Of a DNA stretch of 64,000 bases, positions 26,501 to 35,323 are shown piece by piece. A program made the translations under genes and the position numbers. The notes under the pieces were generated by a model. That model was not told where the DNA came from and searched no databases. It saw only the letters and a program-made list of their open reading frames with translations. Numbering within the stretch: position 1 is the first letter of the stretch; each line of letters begins with the position of its first letter. Origin of the DNA: an uncultured Myxococcales bacterium (GTDB taxonomy: Bacteria; Myxococcota_A; UBA9042). Location of the stretch: assembly GCA_903842345.1 (NCBI GenBank), contig CAIMLR010000023.1, forward strand, positions 62,001-126,000, given 5' to 3'.

Positions 26501-27778
26501 CACTTTGGCCGTGCCCGCGCACGTTCCGCTCACGCACGCGTCGTCGCTGGTGCACAGGCTGCCGTCGTCGCACGGCTTGCCGCTGCTCGGGGCGTGGCTG
26601 CAGGCGCCGGTAGCGGATTCGCACGCGTCGTCGGTGCAGGCGTTGCCGTCGTTGCAGTCCTTGGCCGTGCCGCCGCATGCGCCGCCCGCGCAGGTGTCGG
26701 CGGTTGTGCAGGCTTGGCCGTCGTCGCAGGTGCCGCCGTCGATGGCGGCAAAAGCGCACTTGCCCGCTGTGCACGCGTCGGTGGTGCACGGGTTCTTGTC
26801 GCTGCAGTCGCTCGCCACCTTGCAGGGCGCGCCGCAGCCGACAATCGCCGTGAACACGCACCCGCTGGCTTTGGCGTCGCAGGTGTCAGTGGTGCACGGG
26901 TTGCCGTCGTCGCACGCCGTCGCCTTGCCCACGCATTGGCCGGCCACGCAGGCATCGCCGGTGGTGCAGGAGATGCCGTCGTCGCAAACGCCGCCGTTGG
27001 CAATGGCGGTCGCGGTGCACTTGCCGCTCGCCGGATCGCAGGCATCGGCGGTGCACGCGTTGCCGTCACTGCATGCCACTGGCTGCCCGACGCAGAGGCC
27101 AGCGTCGCAGCTTTCGCCCGTTGTGCACTTGAGGCCGTCGTCGCACGGCGTCGCGTCCGCTTGCGGGGTGGAATGGCACGCGCCCGTGGCGACATCGCAC
27201 GTGTCCGAGGTGCAGCTGTTGCCGTCGTCGCAGTCCGCGGCGGTCTTGCACGCGGCGCCGGTGCACGTGGCGTTGGGCGTGAACACGCACGCGCTGTTCT
27301 TGGCGTCGCAGACGTCGTTGGTGCACAAGTCGCCGTCATCGCAGACCCGCGGGGTGCCGCCGCCGCAGACGCCCGCGGTGCACACCTCATCGATCTGGCA
27401 GAACCCGCTCACCCCGCACGCCGTGCCGTCCGCGACGGGGGCTTGCACGCATTCGCCGCCCACGCAGGCAGCTTTGGTGCACCAACTGCCCGTCGTGCTG
27501 CACTCCTCGTCGCTCGTGCAGGTTGGGATGGCGGTGTCGGGCGCATCGCCGTTGTCGCTCGCCGCATCCGTCTGGACCGCCAGATCGGCCTCAATCGACG
27601 TGTCGACGGCGACCTTGGCATCGGTCGTATCCGAATTGAATTGCACGTCGCCGTTCGCCGTCGTGTCCGGTGCTTCCTCGCCCGTGATCACGGCGGCCGT
27701 ATCAGAGCCGCAGCCCGCTGCGCCCAGCAGCGCCGTCAGAGCCACACACCACTGCACCACGTTCTTGCGTTGCCACAT
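23501..27778 (-). CDS. giant Cys-rich lipoprotein of Dicty_CTDC-type repeats
   Basis: 1425 residues from the ATG at 27778, which has AGGAG five bases upstream; the track start adds 24 residues. A lipoprotein signal (ALTALLGAAGC) leads into an Asp/Thr-rich linker to about residue 70. The rest is roughly three dozen cysteine modules of the form CDDGNxCTxDxCDxxTGxC, the pattern of the Dictyostelium CTDC repeat (PF00526). The modules appear to be grouped in threes, marked by recurring CGxxCxxxxDC segments, so the protein grew by duplication of a larger block. It ends directly after the last module (LPGCVP) without a membrane tail. A long, disulphide-stiffened surface fibre or spacer is likely. 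Partner and role unknown. A related gene begins at 62580. Confidence 0.88.
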   Translation of the reverse strand: MWQRKNVVQWCVALTALLGAAGCGSDTAAVITGEEAPDTTANGDVQFNSDTTDAKVAVDTSIEADLAVQTDAASDNGDAPDTAIPTCTSDEECSTTGSWCTKAACVGGECVQAPVADGTACGVSGFCQIDEVCTAGVCGGGTPRVCDDGDLCTNDVCDAKNSACVFTPNATCTGAACKTAADCDDGNSCTSDTCDVATGACHSTPQADATPCDDGLKCTTGESCDAGLCVGQPVACSDGNACTADACDPASGKCTATAIANGGVCDDGISCTTGDACVAGQCVGKATACDDGNPCTTDTCDAKASGCVFTAIVGCGAPCKVASDCSDKNPCTTDACTAGKCAFAAIDGGTCDDGQACTTADTCAGGACGGTAKDCNDGNACTDDACESATGACSHAPSSGKPCDDGSLCTSDDACVSGTCAGTAKVCGNASTCLGSTCDAATGLCQPTPLSGTCDDNNPCTTGDTCSNGACTGAATVCDDKNACTADSCALQTGACAFAPIAGCGSQCTIDTDCTTSNGCVTASCVSGTCVQAAVADGKTCSDGDACTTGDACAAGVCAAKPVVCDDKNPCTFDTCAPGTGKCAFVPGNNGKACEDGNACTLGDQCTGGVCAPGVKTNCTDGDPCTTDTCDKATGGCGHAAEVDGTACSDGKQCTTGDACAAGVCKGAATNCDDGDACTTDACDPKTGGCTHTAIANCGATCTTNGQCNDKNGCTADSCVAGKCVQAPTAGTVCSDGNACTSGDVCAIVNGQGVCQGVATICNDGNVCTKDACNPQTGGCLTGPGPNNVPCNDGNLCTSGDACKTGVCVGTSQLPCDDGDSCTADSCDASTGACLHTAIPLCGAACKVDADCDDKNVCTSESCSAGHCNSGPADGTTCSDGNSCTQGDVCLNGACQTGKPVTCNDNNPCTVDACDPALGACSYTAAPTGSGCNDGNACTTGDACAAGSCTGAATVCNDSNDCTLDHCQASTGKCLFTPIPKCGNNCATAADCTIKSQCIQTSCVAGQCQDAPLTGATCNDNNPCTSTDACVGGICKGTALNCNDNNPCTKDGCNANSGKCQNAPALTGSFCDDGNLCTGGDVCQTGVCQGKVAGTCDDKNACTLDACDPVTGACTHTAVNGCGGPCTVASDCNDGNVCTTDTCTLNKCAATAISGPACDDGNVCTVGDKCALGLCAAGSVAACDDKNPCTVDSCDATTGGCTHAAGTSGVACDDGNACTTGDTCGMATCIGGAATVCNDNDPCTIDACNPKDGQCVFKVDPKCGKKCKSDAQCNDNYACTTDACVGGACANTATSGISCDDGNACTSADICSSGVCSGATVLCDDKNPCTNDACDKQSGGCAYQKIAGCGASCTADSDCSDGDPCTQDICNPYTGNCLYQKLAQCNPNPQCTTDAQCDDANKCTADTCNPFTQACVHTALPGCVP

Positions 27779-27899
27779 TCCCACTCCTGAACGCCGTCGC
27801 TTGTCCGCACGCCGCGCCGTCAGTATGGCGATGCACGGCCCTTGGCGCAACGACGCGATGGGATGGATTTTGCAGGGTTAGTCAGTCCTGTTGCGGCGC

Positions 27900-29402
27900 T
27901 CAGCGCGCGCCCGTCACGACCCACAGGCCATGCTCGCGCGCGGCTTCAACCGCCCGGCGCTCGCGCTCCGCCGGAATCTCGCCCAGCACTGCCTTCCAGG
28001 TCTGGAAACTGCCGCCCGCGCGCGCAGCCTGGATGATCGCCGGCGCCAGCTCCTGACCGCCGAGGCTCAGCCGGTACTCCAGCCACGCCCAGCGCGGCGA
28101 GTCAAAGCGCACGTCAACGCGTCCGCCCAGCCCCCGCTGGATGCGCTTGAGCTTGACCATCTGGGTCTGCGGGTCCTCAAACGGCGCTTCCGCCAGCGGC
28201 GTGTGCAGCTTGGGCACAAAGGGGGAGAGCGTGATCGTGGTCGACATCCGTTTGGAGAGCCGCTGGCCCAGATCGATGAGCTCCGCGATGTCGTCGTCGT
28301 TCTCGTCAGGCAGGCCGATGATGACGTACATCTTGAAGCTGCGCATGCCGACCCGCCGCGCCTGCTCCGCCGCGCCGACCAGATGCCGTTCGCGCAGGCC
28401 TTTCATCATCTTGCCGCGCATGCGCTGGCTGGGTGCGTCGGACGCGACCGTCATCGTGCGGTAGCCGCCCTGCCAGAGCAGGTCGACGAACTCGTTGTCC
28501 TCGTCCAGGCGATCCGCGCGCAGGCTGGAAATGCCGATTTGCTTGCCGCGTTCGATGGCGGCGCGCAACGCGTCCTTGATGGGCGCCCAATCGCTGACCG
28601 CGGCGCCGACGAAGCCGACGCGCGGCGCTTCCTGATACTCGGGCCGATCCAGCGCGGCGATCACCCGCTCCAGCGCCGGATCGCGCACGGGCGCCACGGG
28701 CGCGCGCACGACGCAGAATTTGCAGAAGCGGGGACAGCCGCGGCTTGTCTCCAGCAGCATCATGTTCTTGAACTCAGCCTGCGGACTGTGCCATTGGCCC
28801 AGCGACGGCAGGCAGTCCGCCGACACGCTCAGCTGGTTGGGCACCGCGTCGCCGTGAAAATCCGGCAGCCAGAAGCCGCGGACGTCCTGCGCGGCCTGCA
28901 GCATCGCCACCTTGTCCAGACCGCTTTCCATCCAATCCAGCAGCGTGAACACGGCCTCGTCGGCTTCACCCATCACGACCAGATCGGCAAAAGGCCCCAG
29001 CGGCAGCACGTTGGATGTCGTCAGCGGCCCGCCCACGATGATCGCCGGATACTGCGGTCCGCGATCGCGCGCCAACGGCGGAATCCCCGCGTCGTCGAGC
29101 AAGTGCACGAGGTTCACGAGGTCGAGTTCGTAGGCGATCGACACGAGGATCACGTCATAGTCGGCGAGCGCTTGGGCAAATTCCAGGCTGCGCGGCGGTT
29201 TTGGCCGCGAGTCTTCAAACACGGCGCGGTGGCAGGCGACGGTCTCGCGGCTGTTGAGCGCGCGGTAGATGACCTGGAAGCCGAGAGAGCTGCCGGCGAC
29301 GCGATAGGAATTGGGGTAGCACAGCACCACTTCGCGCGGGGCTCGGCGCATCAGCGTGCCGACCTCGTCGCGAATCAGCGGATTGACGTCATTGCGGGCC
29401 AT
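27900..29402 (-). CDS. B12-binding-domain radical SAM protein
   Basis: 500 residues from the ATG at 29402, with GAGG about eleven bases upstream; the track's GTG four codons earlier touches that GAGG. An N-terminal cobalamin-binding-like domain (PNSYRVAGSSLGFQVIYRALN, then PAIIVGGPL) is followed by the radical SAM core with SRGCPRFCKFC, the CxxxCxxC that holds the 4Fe-4S cluster. IGLPDENDDDIAELIDLG is also typical of the core. The arrangement resembles the TIGR03960/YgiQ-like group of uncharacterised radical SAM proteins. No recognition domain for tRNA is obvious at the C-terminus. The large lipoprotein gene lies downstream on the same strand after a 121-base gap. Confidence 0.88.
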   Translation of the reverse strand: MARNDVNPLIRDEVGTLMRRAPREVVLCYPNSYRVAGSSLGFQVIYRALNSRETVACHRAVFEDSRPKPPRSLEFAQALADYDVILVSIAYELDLVNLVHLLDDAGIPPLARDRGPQYPAIIVGGPLTTSNVLPLGPFADLVVMGEADEAVFTLLDWMESGLDKVAMLQAAQDVRGFWLPDFHGDAVPNQLSVSADCLPSLGQWHSPQAEFKNMMLLETSRGCPRFCKFCVVRAPVAPVRDPALERVIAALDRPEYQEAPRVGFVGAAVSDWAPIKDALRAAIERGKQIGISSLRADRLDEDNEFVDLLWQGGYRTMTVASDAPSQRMRGKMMKGLRERHLVGAAEQARRVGMRSFKMYVIIGLPDENDDDIAELIDLGQRLSKRMSTTITLSPFVPKLHTPLAEAPFEDPQTQMVKLKRIQRGLGGRVDVRFDSPRWAWLEYRLSLGGQELAPAIIQAARAGGSFQTWKAVLGEIPAERERRAVEAAREHGLWVVTGAR

Positions 29403-29510
29403 CGAGCGGGACACCTCGCGCAGCGTTCGCGCGGGCGGAGCCTACCAGACGTCGCTGCGGCTGTCGCAGGACTTGTCGGTTCCTGCGCCCCAGCACGCTG
29501 TTCCGCTGCG

Positions 29511-32054
29511 TCAGTGCGCCAGCGCGGACTTTTCGCGGCTGTAGAACCACGTCTTGATGCCCTGCGTCGCCAGCAGGTACACCGCGACGACGCCGCCGAG
29601 CGCCAGCAGGAACGGCCACGGCAGCGGCGTGAAGCCGACCCACGCGGCCATCGGCGTCAGCGGCAGGACAAAAGCCAGCAGCACGACGCTGAGCGACGCG
29701 CCGATGAGCGCGCGACTCGGCACCGACTGCCACGGCTTGCCGCGCGTGCGGATGACAAAGATCACGAGCACTTGTGTCGCCAGCGACTCGATGAACCAGC
29801 CGGTGTGGAACGCCTTCTCGTCGTCGCCGAACCACCACCACAGCAGGCCGAACGTGCCGATATCGAACAGCGACGACACCGGACCCAGCGTGAGCATGAA
29901 ATTGCGGATGAAGCGCATGTCCCAGCGGTGCGGGCGCTGGAGCCAATCGTCGTCGACGCGGTCGAGCGGAATCGGCATTTCCGACAGGTCGTAGAGGAAA
30001 TTGTTGAGCAGGACCTGGACCGGCAGCATCGGCAGGAACGGCAAGATGATCGCCGACGCCGCCATGCTGAACATGTTGCCGAAGTTGGAGCTCGTGGCCA
30101 TCATCACGTATTTCAAGATGTTGGCGAACGTCCGGCGGCCTTCCGCGATGCCGTCGTTCAACACTGCGAGATCCTGTTGCAGCAGGATCATGTCCGCCGC
30201 TTCCTTGGCGACATCCGCGCCGGAATCCACGGAAATACCGACATCGGCGGCGTGGAGCGGCGGCGCGTCGTTGATGCCGTCGCCCATGTAGCCGACGACG
30301 TGGCCCTGCGCGCGCAAGGCCTTGACGATGCGCTCTTTTTGCCGCGGGTTCATCCGGCAGAAGATCGTCGTCGCGGCCAGTTGGACCGCCAGCGCCGCGT
30401 CGTCGAGCGCCTCCAACTGCGCGCCAGTCATGTGGCCCGTCACCGCGAGGCCGACCTGCTGGCAGACATGCAGCGTCACCTGCTCGTTGTCGCCGCTGAT
30501 GACCTTGACCGTGACGCCGCGCGCCGCCAACGTCGCCAGCGCCGCCTTGGCCGACTCCTTGGGCGGATCTTCAAACGCGGCAAAACCGCAGAAGTTGAGC
30601 AACGTCTCGTCGTCGATGCGGGCGTGCTCCAGCTCCGGCGGCGCGACCTTCCACGCCACGCCGAGCACGCGAAACCCTTCGTCGCCCAGCCCGGCGAAAC
30701 GCGTCGCGATCTGCGCCTGCGCCGCGTCGTCCATTGGCCGCAAATCCGCCGGATTGTCGCCCTCCCAGTGCGACGAGAGCTGCGCGATGTCCTCCAGCGC
30801 GCCCTTGACCACGAGCAGCTTCGTGCCGTCCGCGTGCTGCACCAGCACCGAGACGCGGCGCCGCTCAAAATCGAACGGCACTTCATCGATCTTCTGCCAG
30901 CCCGTGATGTCGACTTCACCGTGGCGCAGGATCGCTTCATCCATCGGCGACTTCAGGCCTGACTCAAACGTGCTGTTCAGCAGCGCCAGCCAGAGCACGC
31001 GCGCAGAATCGCGGCCCTGGGCGTCGACGTGGCGCTCCAGGCGGATCTTCGCCTCGGTCAGCGTGCCGGTCTTGTCCGTGCACAGGATGTCCATGCTGCC
31101 GAGGTCGTGAATCGCGCCCAGGCGTTTGACGATGACCTGCTTTTTGGCCATGCGCAGCGCGCCGCGGGACAGCGTCACGGACACCACCATCGGCAGCAGC
31201 TCGGGCGTCAGACCCACCGCGAGCGCGGCGGAGAACAAGATGGCTTCCAGCAGTGGGCGGTGGCGGGCCAGGCACACCGCGAGCACAAACGTCACCATCA
31301 GCGCGGCCAGGCGGAGGATCATCAGGCCAAAACGCCGCGTACCGGCCTCAAAAGCCGTGGGCGGCGCCTCGGTCTCCAGCGTCTTGCCGATGCTGCCCAG
31401 CGCGGTCTGCGAACCGGTGCGCACGACCACCGCCGTCGCCGTGCCGGAAACGACAGTCGTGCCCATGAACAGCAGGTGCGTCGCTTCGCTCGGTTCGGCT
31501 GACGTCGGCGCGTCGTTGGGTTTCTTCTCAACGGGATAGGTCTCGCCGGTCAGCAGCGATTGATTGACGAAACAGTCGCGCGCCGTCACCACCCGCACGT
31601 CCGCCGGCACCAGCGTGCCCGCGGCGAGCGCGATCACGTCGCCAAGGACGAGCGATTCCGCCGGCTGCTCGCTCACCTGACCGTCGCGCCAGACCTGCAC
31701 GCGGTGCGCAACGGCGTCCCTGAGCTTCTCCGCCGCCTTGCCCGCGCGCCGCTCCTGGACAAAATCCAGCGTGATGGACAGCAGGATCATGACCATCGTG
31801 ATGATCGAGCTCGCGACGTCGCCCGTACTCGCGGACAGCCCGCTCGCGGCCAGGAGGAGCAGGACCAGCGGATTCCTGAAGCGCGCGAGAAACTGCAGGA
31901 TGACCGGCCGTTCCTTGTGCAGAACCAGCAGATTGGCGCCATTGGCGGTCAGCCGCCGTGCCGCTTCCGCGTGGCTCAGGCCGTTCGGCTGGGTGTCCAG
32001 ATCGTGGAGCGCCGCCGCCAAGGGCTGAAGGAGCGGTGAGATTTCATCAACCAT
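29511..32054 (-). CDS. mgtA: magnesium-transporting P-type ATPase (type IIIB)
   Basis: 847 residues from the ATG at 32054. The soluble motifs are complete: actuator loop LLTGETYPVEKK, phosphorylation site LCTDKTGTLTEAKI and hinge GDGINDAPPLHAADVGIS. The membrane part contains LLNNFLYDLSEMPIPLDRVDD, which is characteristic of MgtA/MgtB Mg2+ importers rather than Ca2+ or H+ pumps. The N-terminus (SHAEAARRLTANGAN) is the usual cation-ATPase N-domain. Ten helices can be traced. The start has no Shine-Dalgarno sequence and sits close behind a candidate -10 element, so the mRNA may be leaderless. No Mg2+-sensing leader is seen. It diverges from an M20 amidohydrolase gene. Confidence 0.93.
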   Translation of the reverse strand: MVDEISPLLQPLAAALHDLDTQPNGLSHAEAARRLTANGANLLVLHKERPVILQFLARFRNPLVLLLLAASGLSASTGDVASSIITMVMILLSITLDFVQERRAGKAAEKLRDAVAHRVQVWRDGQVSEQPAESLVLGDVIALAAGTLVPADVRVVTARDCFVNQSLLTGETYPVEKKPNDAPTSAEPSEATHLLFMGTTVVSGTATAVVVRTGSQTALGSIGKTLETEAPPTAFEAGTRRFGLMILRLAALMVTFVLAVCLARHRPLLEAILFSAALAVGLTPELLPMVVSVTLSRGALRMAKKQVIVKRLGAIHDLGSMDILCTDKTGTLTEAKIRLERHVDAQGRDSARVLWLALLNSTFESGLKSPMDEAILRHGEVDITGWQKIDEVPFDFERRRVSVLVQHADGTKLLVVKGALEDIAQLSSHWEGDNPADLRPMDDAAQAQIATRFAGLGDEGFRVLGVAWKVAPPELEHARIDDETLLNFCGFAAFEDPPKESAKAALATLAARGVTVKVISGDNEQVTLHVCQQVGLAVTGHMTGAQLEALDDAALAVQLAATTIFCRMNPRQKERIVKALRAQGHVVGYMGDGINDAPPLHAADVGISVDSGADVAKEAADMILLQQDLAVLNDGIAEGRRTFANILKYVMMATSSNFGNMFSMAASAIILPFLPMLPVQVLLNNFLYDLSEMPIPLDRVDDDWLQRPHRWDMRFIRNFMLTLGPVSSLFDIGTFGLLWWWFGDDEKAFHTGWFIESLATQVLVIFVIRTRGKPWQSVPSRALIGASLSVVLLAFVLPLTPMAAWVGFTPLPWPFLLALGGVVAVYLLATQGIKTWFYSREKSALAH

Positions 32055-32149
32055 GCAAGGACGATAGCACGGTCGCCCACGCGCGGCGATTGCCTCGCCC
32101 GCGCTGGCATGCCACGCTCCCGCAGCGCCCGTCTGGCGCAAGGTGGCCC

Positions 32150-33340
32150 ATGTCGTCGTTGTTCGCTCCGCTGTCCGCCGCTGAAATCGCCGACCTCGTG
32201 CACTGGCGGCGTTGCCTGCACCAGGAGCCGGAGCTGTCCCTGGAGGAACACGACACGCAGGCTTGGCTGCTGGCGACGCTGACCGCGATGGGCGCGCTGG
32301 ACGTGCGCAAGGTCGGCGGTACGGGGCTGGCGCTGCACTTTGGCCGCGGTGAAACGGATCGGACGCTGCTGCTGCGCGCGGACATGGATGCGCTGCCGAT
32401 CGAGGAGCAGACCGGGCTGGATTTTGCCTCGCGCCGGCCCGGGCACATGCACGCGTGCGGTCACGACGGCCACATGGCCTGCCTGCTGGCGGTGACGCGG
32501 CGGCTGATTGCCCATGGCCACGAGATTGCCGGTCACGTGGTCGTTGCGTTCCAGCCCGGCGAGGAAGGCGGGCGCGGCGCGGTGAAGATGATCGAGGACG
32601 GGCTGCTGGATGGCCGGTGGCTGGACGGTCGCGGGCCCAAGGTGGACGCGGCGTATGGCCTGCACCTGTGGAGTCCGCTGCCGGTCGGCGTCGTGAGTTG
32701 CGCGCCGGGGCCGACGATGGCGGCCGTCGACGATTTTACGGTCGTCGTGCGCGGCCGCGGTGGTCACGGCGCGCTGCCACACACGGCGGATGACGCGATT
32801 GTCGCGGCAGCCCACGTCGTTGTCGCGTTGCAGTCGATCGCTTCGCGGCGGGCGGATCCGCTGGAGCCGGTCGTCGTGACGGTTGGCAGCTTTCACGGCG
32901 GCAGCGCGTTCAACGTGATCGCGGAAGAAGTTGTCCTGCGCGGCACGGTTCGCAGCTACGGCAAGGCGGTCGGCGAGAGCCTGCCCAGGTGGCTGACGCA
33001 GATTGCCAAGTCCACCGCAGAAGCCCACGGCGCGACAGCCGAGGTCGAATACCAGCGCTATACCGTGGCGCTGCGCAACGATCCAGAAATGGCCGATCGC
33101 ATCGCGCGCGTGGCCAAGGCGACGCCGGGCGTCACGGGCGTGGATCGCACGCTGCGGATGATGGCGGGCGAGGACATGGCGTTCTTTCTCGAGGCCGTGC
33201 CGGGCTGTTTCTTCTTTGTCGGCTGTGGCGGGCCGCACGCGGAGCCGCACCATTCGCCGCGCTTCCTGGTGGACGAGGCTGCGCTCACCGTGGGCAGCGA
33301 CGTGATGCTCAACGCGGTGGCGGAATTCTTTGGCGGGTAG
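32150..33340 (+). CDS. M20-family amidohydrolase (hippurate hydrolase-like)
   Basis: 396 residues from the ATG at 32150, with AGGTGG upstream; the 460-aa track ORF begins in the opposite gene's promoter. Metal-binding motifs of the M20D group are present: RRCLHQEPELSLEEHDT (about 20), HACGHDGHMACLLA (about 104), GEEGGRGAVKMIEDG (about 141) and AYGLHLWSPLPVG. The dimerisation domain (FTVVVRGRGGHGALP) follows and the closing histidine region is GGPHAEPHHSPRF. Relatives remove acyl groups from N-acyl amino acids or hippurate. There is no signal peptide, so it is cytoplasmic. It appears to be a single-gene transcript. Confidence 0.92.
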   Translation: MSSLFAPLSAAEIADLVHWRRCLHQEPELSLEEHDTQAWLLATLTAMGALDVRKVGGTGLALHFGRGETDRTLLLRADMDALPIEEQTGLDFASRRPGHMHACGHDGHMACLLAVTRRLIAHGHEIAGHVVVAFQPGEEGGRGAVKMIEDGLLDGRWLDGRGPKVDAAYGLHLWSPLPVGVVSCAPGPTMAAVDDFTVVVRGRGGHGALPHTADDAIVAAAHVVVALQSIASRRADPLEPVVVTVGSFHGGSAFNVIAEEVVLRGTVRSYGKAVGESLPRWLTQIAKSTAEAHGATAEVEYQRYTVALRNDPEMADRIARVAKATPGVTGVDRTLRMMAGEDMAFFLEAVPGCFFFVGCGGPHAEPHHSPRFLVDEAALTVGSDVMLNAVAEFFGG

Positions 33341-33364
33341 CCCGTTCGGCGCCGCCCGGCACGG

Positions 33365-34255
33365 CTAGGCCCCGTGAATTCGCGCGATCACCGCTTCCAC
33401 AACCGCTCGCTCGGGCAGGCCGGCGCGCACGGTCACCGCCAGCGCTTCGCCCAGCGCGCGGCCCGCGTCCTGCGCCCGATCCGCCAGCAGCAGCAACTGT
33501 CCCTGGATCAGCAGCCCCGCGCCCAAGCTGCGCTGATCGCCGGAGAGCCGCAGCAAATCAATGGATTCCGCGACGCCCGCCACCGCCGAGGGCACATCGC
33601 CAATCGCCACCAGCAGCCGCGCCCGCAGCAAACCAGCCTCGCCGCGCAGCAGGGGCGGCAGATTGGCCGGATCGCGCAGCACCTCCTGCATGTGGTGCAG
33701 CGTCGCGGGGCCGTCGTCGCGCGCCAACGCCAGCTGCGCGAGGTCCAAATGGCAGGCGGCAGCCTCAATCGGCAGCTCCAGCACCACCGCGTCCGCCGCG
33801 AGCGCCTCCAGCCGCGCCACTGCGCCGGTCGTGTCGCCCGCGCCTTGCATCAGGTTGGCCAGCCCGCGTTGCGCCCGCAGCGCGATCGGCCAGGCCTCCG
33901 CCAGCAGCGCCAGTTCCGCCGCCTGGCCCAGCCAGTAGCGCGTCCGCTCCGCATCCTCCTGGCGCGCCGTCACTTGGCCGACCGTCCACGCGGCCTGCGC
34001 CATCACCGTCAGGTCTTCCGCTTTTTGCGCCAACGGCCCCGCGCGTCGCGCCGCATCGTCCGCAGTCGCCACGTCGCCCGCCGCCAGCGCCAACTCGGCG
34101 CGCTCCAGCAGCAGGCTGGCCAGCGTCGCGGCATCTTCCGCGGTCATTTGCCCGATCGCCGCATCCAGCACGGTCACAGCCAGCGCCAGTTCGCCACGCG
34201 CGCGGGCGGCGCGGCAAAACTCCAGGGTTTCCATGCGCTGGGCGGTCACTGGCAT
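33365..34255 (-). CDS. TPR-like helical repeat protein
   Basis: 296 residues, almost entirely Ala/Leu-rich helices. Repeated units such as LLLERAELALAAGDVATADDAAR, WPIALRAQRGLANLMQGAGDTTGAVARLEAL and LLRARLLVAIGDVPSAVAGVAES fit tetratricopeptide repeats (about 30-290). No catalytic or membrane segment is seen. Its ATG overlaps the stop of the upstream dehydratase by one base (TAATG), so translation is probably coupled. TPR proteins serve as scaffolds; a role in regulating or assembling the sugar pathway is only inferred from position. Confidence 0.8.
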   Translation of the reverse strand: MPVTAQRMETLEFCRAARARGELALAVTVLDAAIGQMTAEDAATLASLLLERAELALAAGDVATADDAARRAGPLAQKAEDLTVMAQAAWTVGQVTARQEDAERTRYWLGQAAELALLAEAWPIALRAQRGLANLMQGAGDTTGAVARLEALAADAVVLELPIEAAACHLDLAQLALARDDGPATLHHMQEVLRDPANLPPLLRGEAGLLRARLLVAIGDVPSAVAGVAESIDLLRLSGDQRSLGAGLLIQGQLLLLADRAQDAGRALGEALAVTVRAGLPERAVVEAVIARIHGA

Positions 34256-35271
34256 TACCTCTGGTATTCGGTAGCGCGGCGGTATTTGTCCAGGCGACCG
34301 GCCACGCTGGTCAGCACCTCCGCGAGGCCCTCATCCAGCGACACCTGCGCTTCAAAACCGAGCATCTCGCGCGCCAACGTCGGATTGCACAACAGCCGCA
34401 TGACCTCGCTGCCTGCCGGCCGCACGCGCGCGTCCTCCGTGACAATCGGCACGTTGCGACCGGACAGCGCCATCATGCGCTCCGCCAGTTCGCCAATCGT
34501 CACGCCTACGCCGGTGCCCACGTGGACGGTCTCGCCGTCGATGCCCTCAACCGTCCCAGCCAGCACAAACGCGCGCGCCGTGTCGCGGCAGAACAGCAAA
34601 TCGCGGACCGGGTCCAGGCTGCCCAAGCGGAGCTCCGGCTGGTTGGAAAGCAGCTGGCTGGCGATCGTCGGAATCACCGCGCGCGCTGACTGCCGCGGTC
34701 CGTACGTGTTGAACGGCCGCAGCGTCACGACCGGCGTCTGGAAGCTGAGAAAATAGCTCTCCGCCAGCTTGTCGGCGCCGATCTTGGACGCCGAATACGG
34801 CGACTGGCCCTGCAGCGGGTGCGCCTCGTCGATCGGCACGTAGCGTGCCGTCCCGTACACTTCGCTCGTCGAGGTGTGCACCATCCGCCGCGCGCCGCAA
34901 ATCCGCGCCGCTTCCAGCAGGTTCTGCGTCCCGACGACGTTGGTCATCACGTAGTTCTGCGGCGCCTCGTAGCTCCACGGAATCGCGATCAGCGCCGCCA
35001 GGTGGAAGATCGTGTCCTGGCCCTGGCAAAACCGCAGCATGTGGTGTGGGTCGCGGATGTCGCCGGCCACGACCTCAATTTCCTTGGCGATTTCCGCGGG
35101 AATCTCTTCCAGCATGCCGCGATCGCCGCGGCCGTTGTAGTGCACCAGCGCGCGGACTTTGGCGCCGCCCCGCACCAGCGCTTCGCACAGATGGCTGCCG
35201 ATGAAGCCGCCGGCGCCGGTAACGCAAACGGCGCGGCCTTGAAGGGAGACGGTCGGGGGATTGGCAGGCAT
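34255..35271 (-). CDS. LegB-like NAD-dependent sugar-nucleotide 4,6-dehydratase
   Basis: 338 residues from the ATG at 35271; a GTG two codons upstream (35277) is the track start. An extended short-chain dehydrogenase: the Rossmann motif VTGAGGFIGSHLCEAL near residue 17 binds NAD. HLAALIAIPWSYEAP and the catalytic segment STSEVYGTARYVPIDE with YSASKIGADKL (YxxxK) follow. FNTYGPRQSARAVIPTI is strongly reminiscent of LegB, the GDP-GlcNAc 4,6-dehydratase of legionaminic acid synthesis. Other leg genes are absent nearby, so the exact sugar is uncertain; UDP-sugar dehydratases of the same family are an alternative. It is followed directly by a TPR protein. Confidence 0.85.
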   Translation of the reverse strand: MPANPPTVSLQGRAVCVTGAGGFIGSHLCEALVRGGAKVRALVHYNGRGDRGMLEEIPAEIAKEIEVVAGDIRDPHHMLRFCQGQDTIFHLAALIAIPWSYEAPQNYVMTNVVGTQNLLEAARICGARRMVHTSTSEVYGTARYVPIDEAHPLQGQSPYSASKIGADKLAESYFLSFQTPVVTLRPFNTYGPRQSARAVIPTIASQLLSNQPELRLGSLDPVRDLLFCRDTARAFVLAGTVEGIDGETVHVGTGVGVTIGELAERMMALSGRNVPIVTEDARVRPAGSEVMRLLCNPTLAREMLGFEAQVSLDEGLAEVLTSVAGRLDKYRRATEYQR

Positions 35272-35323
35272 GGTCACTCGTGTGGCGAGGCGGAGAGGGG
35301 AAGCGAGGCGGCGGGCGCTGCGG

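Noticed and set aside
23501-27778. CRISPR-like or satellite repeat suggested by dense short DNA repeats
   Set aside because: The repeats are codon-level echoes of protein modules with variable spacing; there are no uniform spacers or cas genes.
25050-27881. 943-residue plus-strand ORF with regular VHxLPSSH repeats
   Set aside because: It is the exact antisense of the cysteine-repeat lipoprotein; its periodicity mirrors the CxDGxxC modules, it has no ribosome site, and the minus frame has a signal peptide and proper start.
27891-30962. 1023-residue plus-strand ORF
   Set aside because: Antisense of the radical SAM and MgtA genes; Arg/His/Ala-rich without any domain.
33374-34756. 460-residue plus-strand ORF over the TPR gene
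   Set aside because: Arg/Gln-rich shadow of the TPR and LegB-like genes; no start signal.
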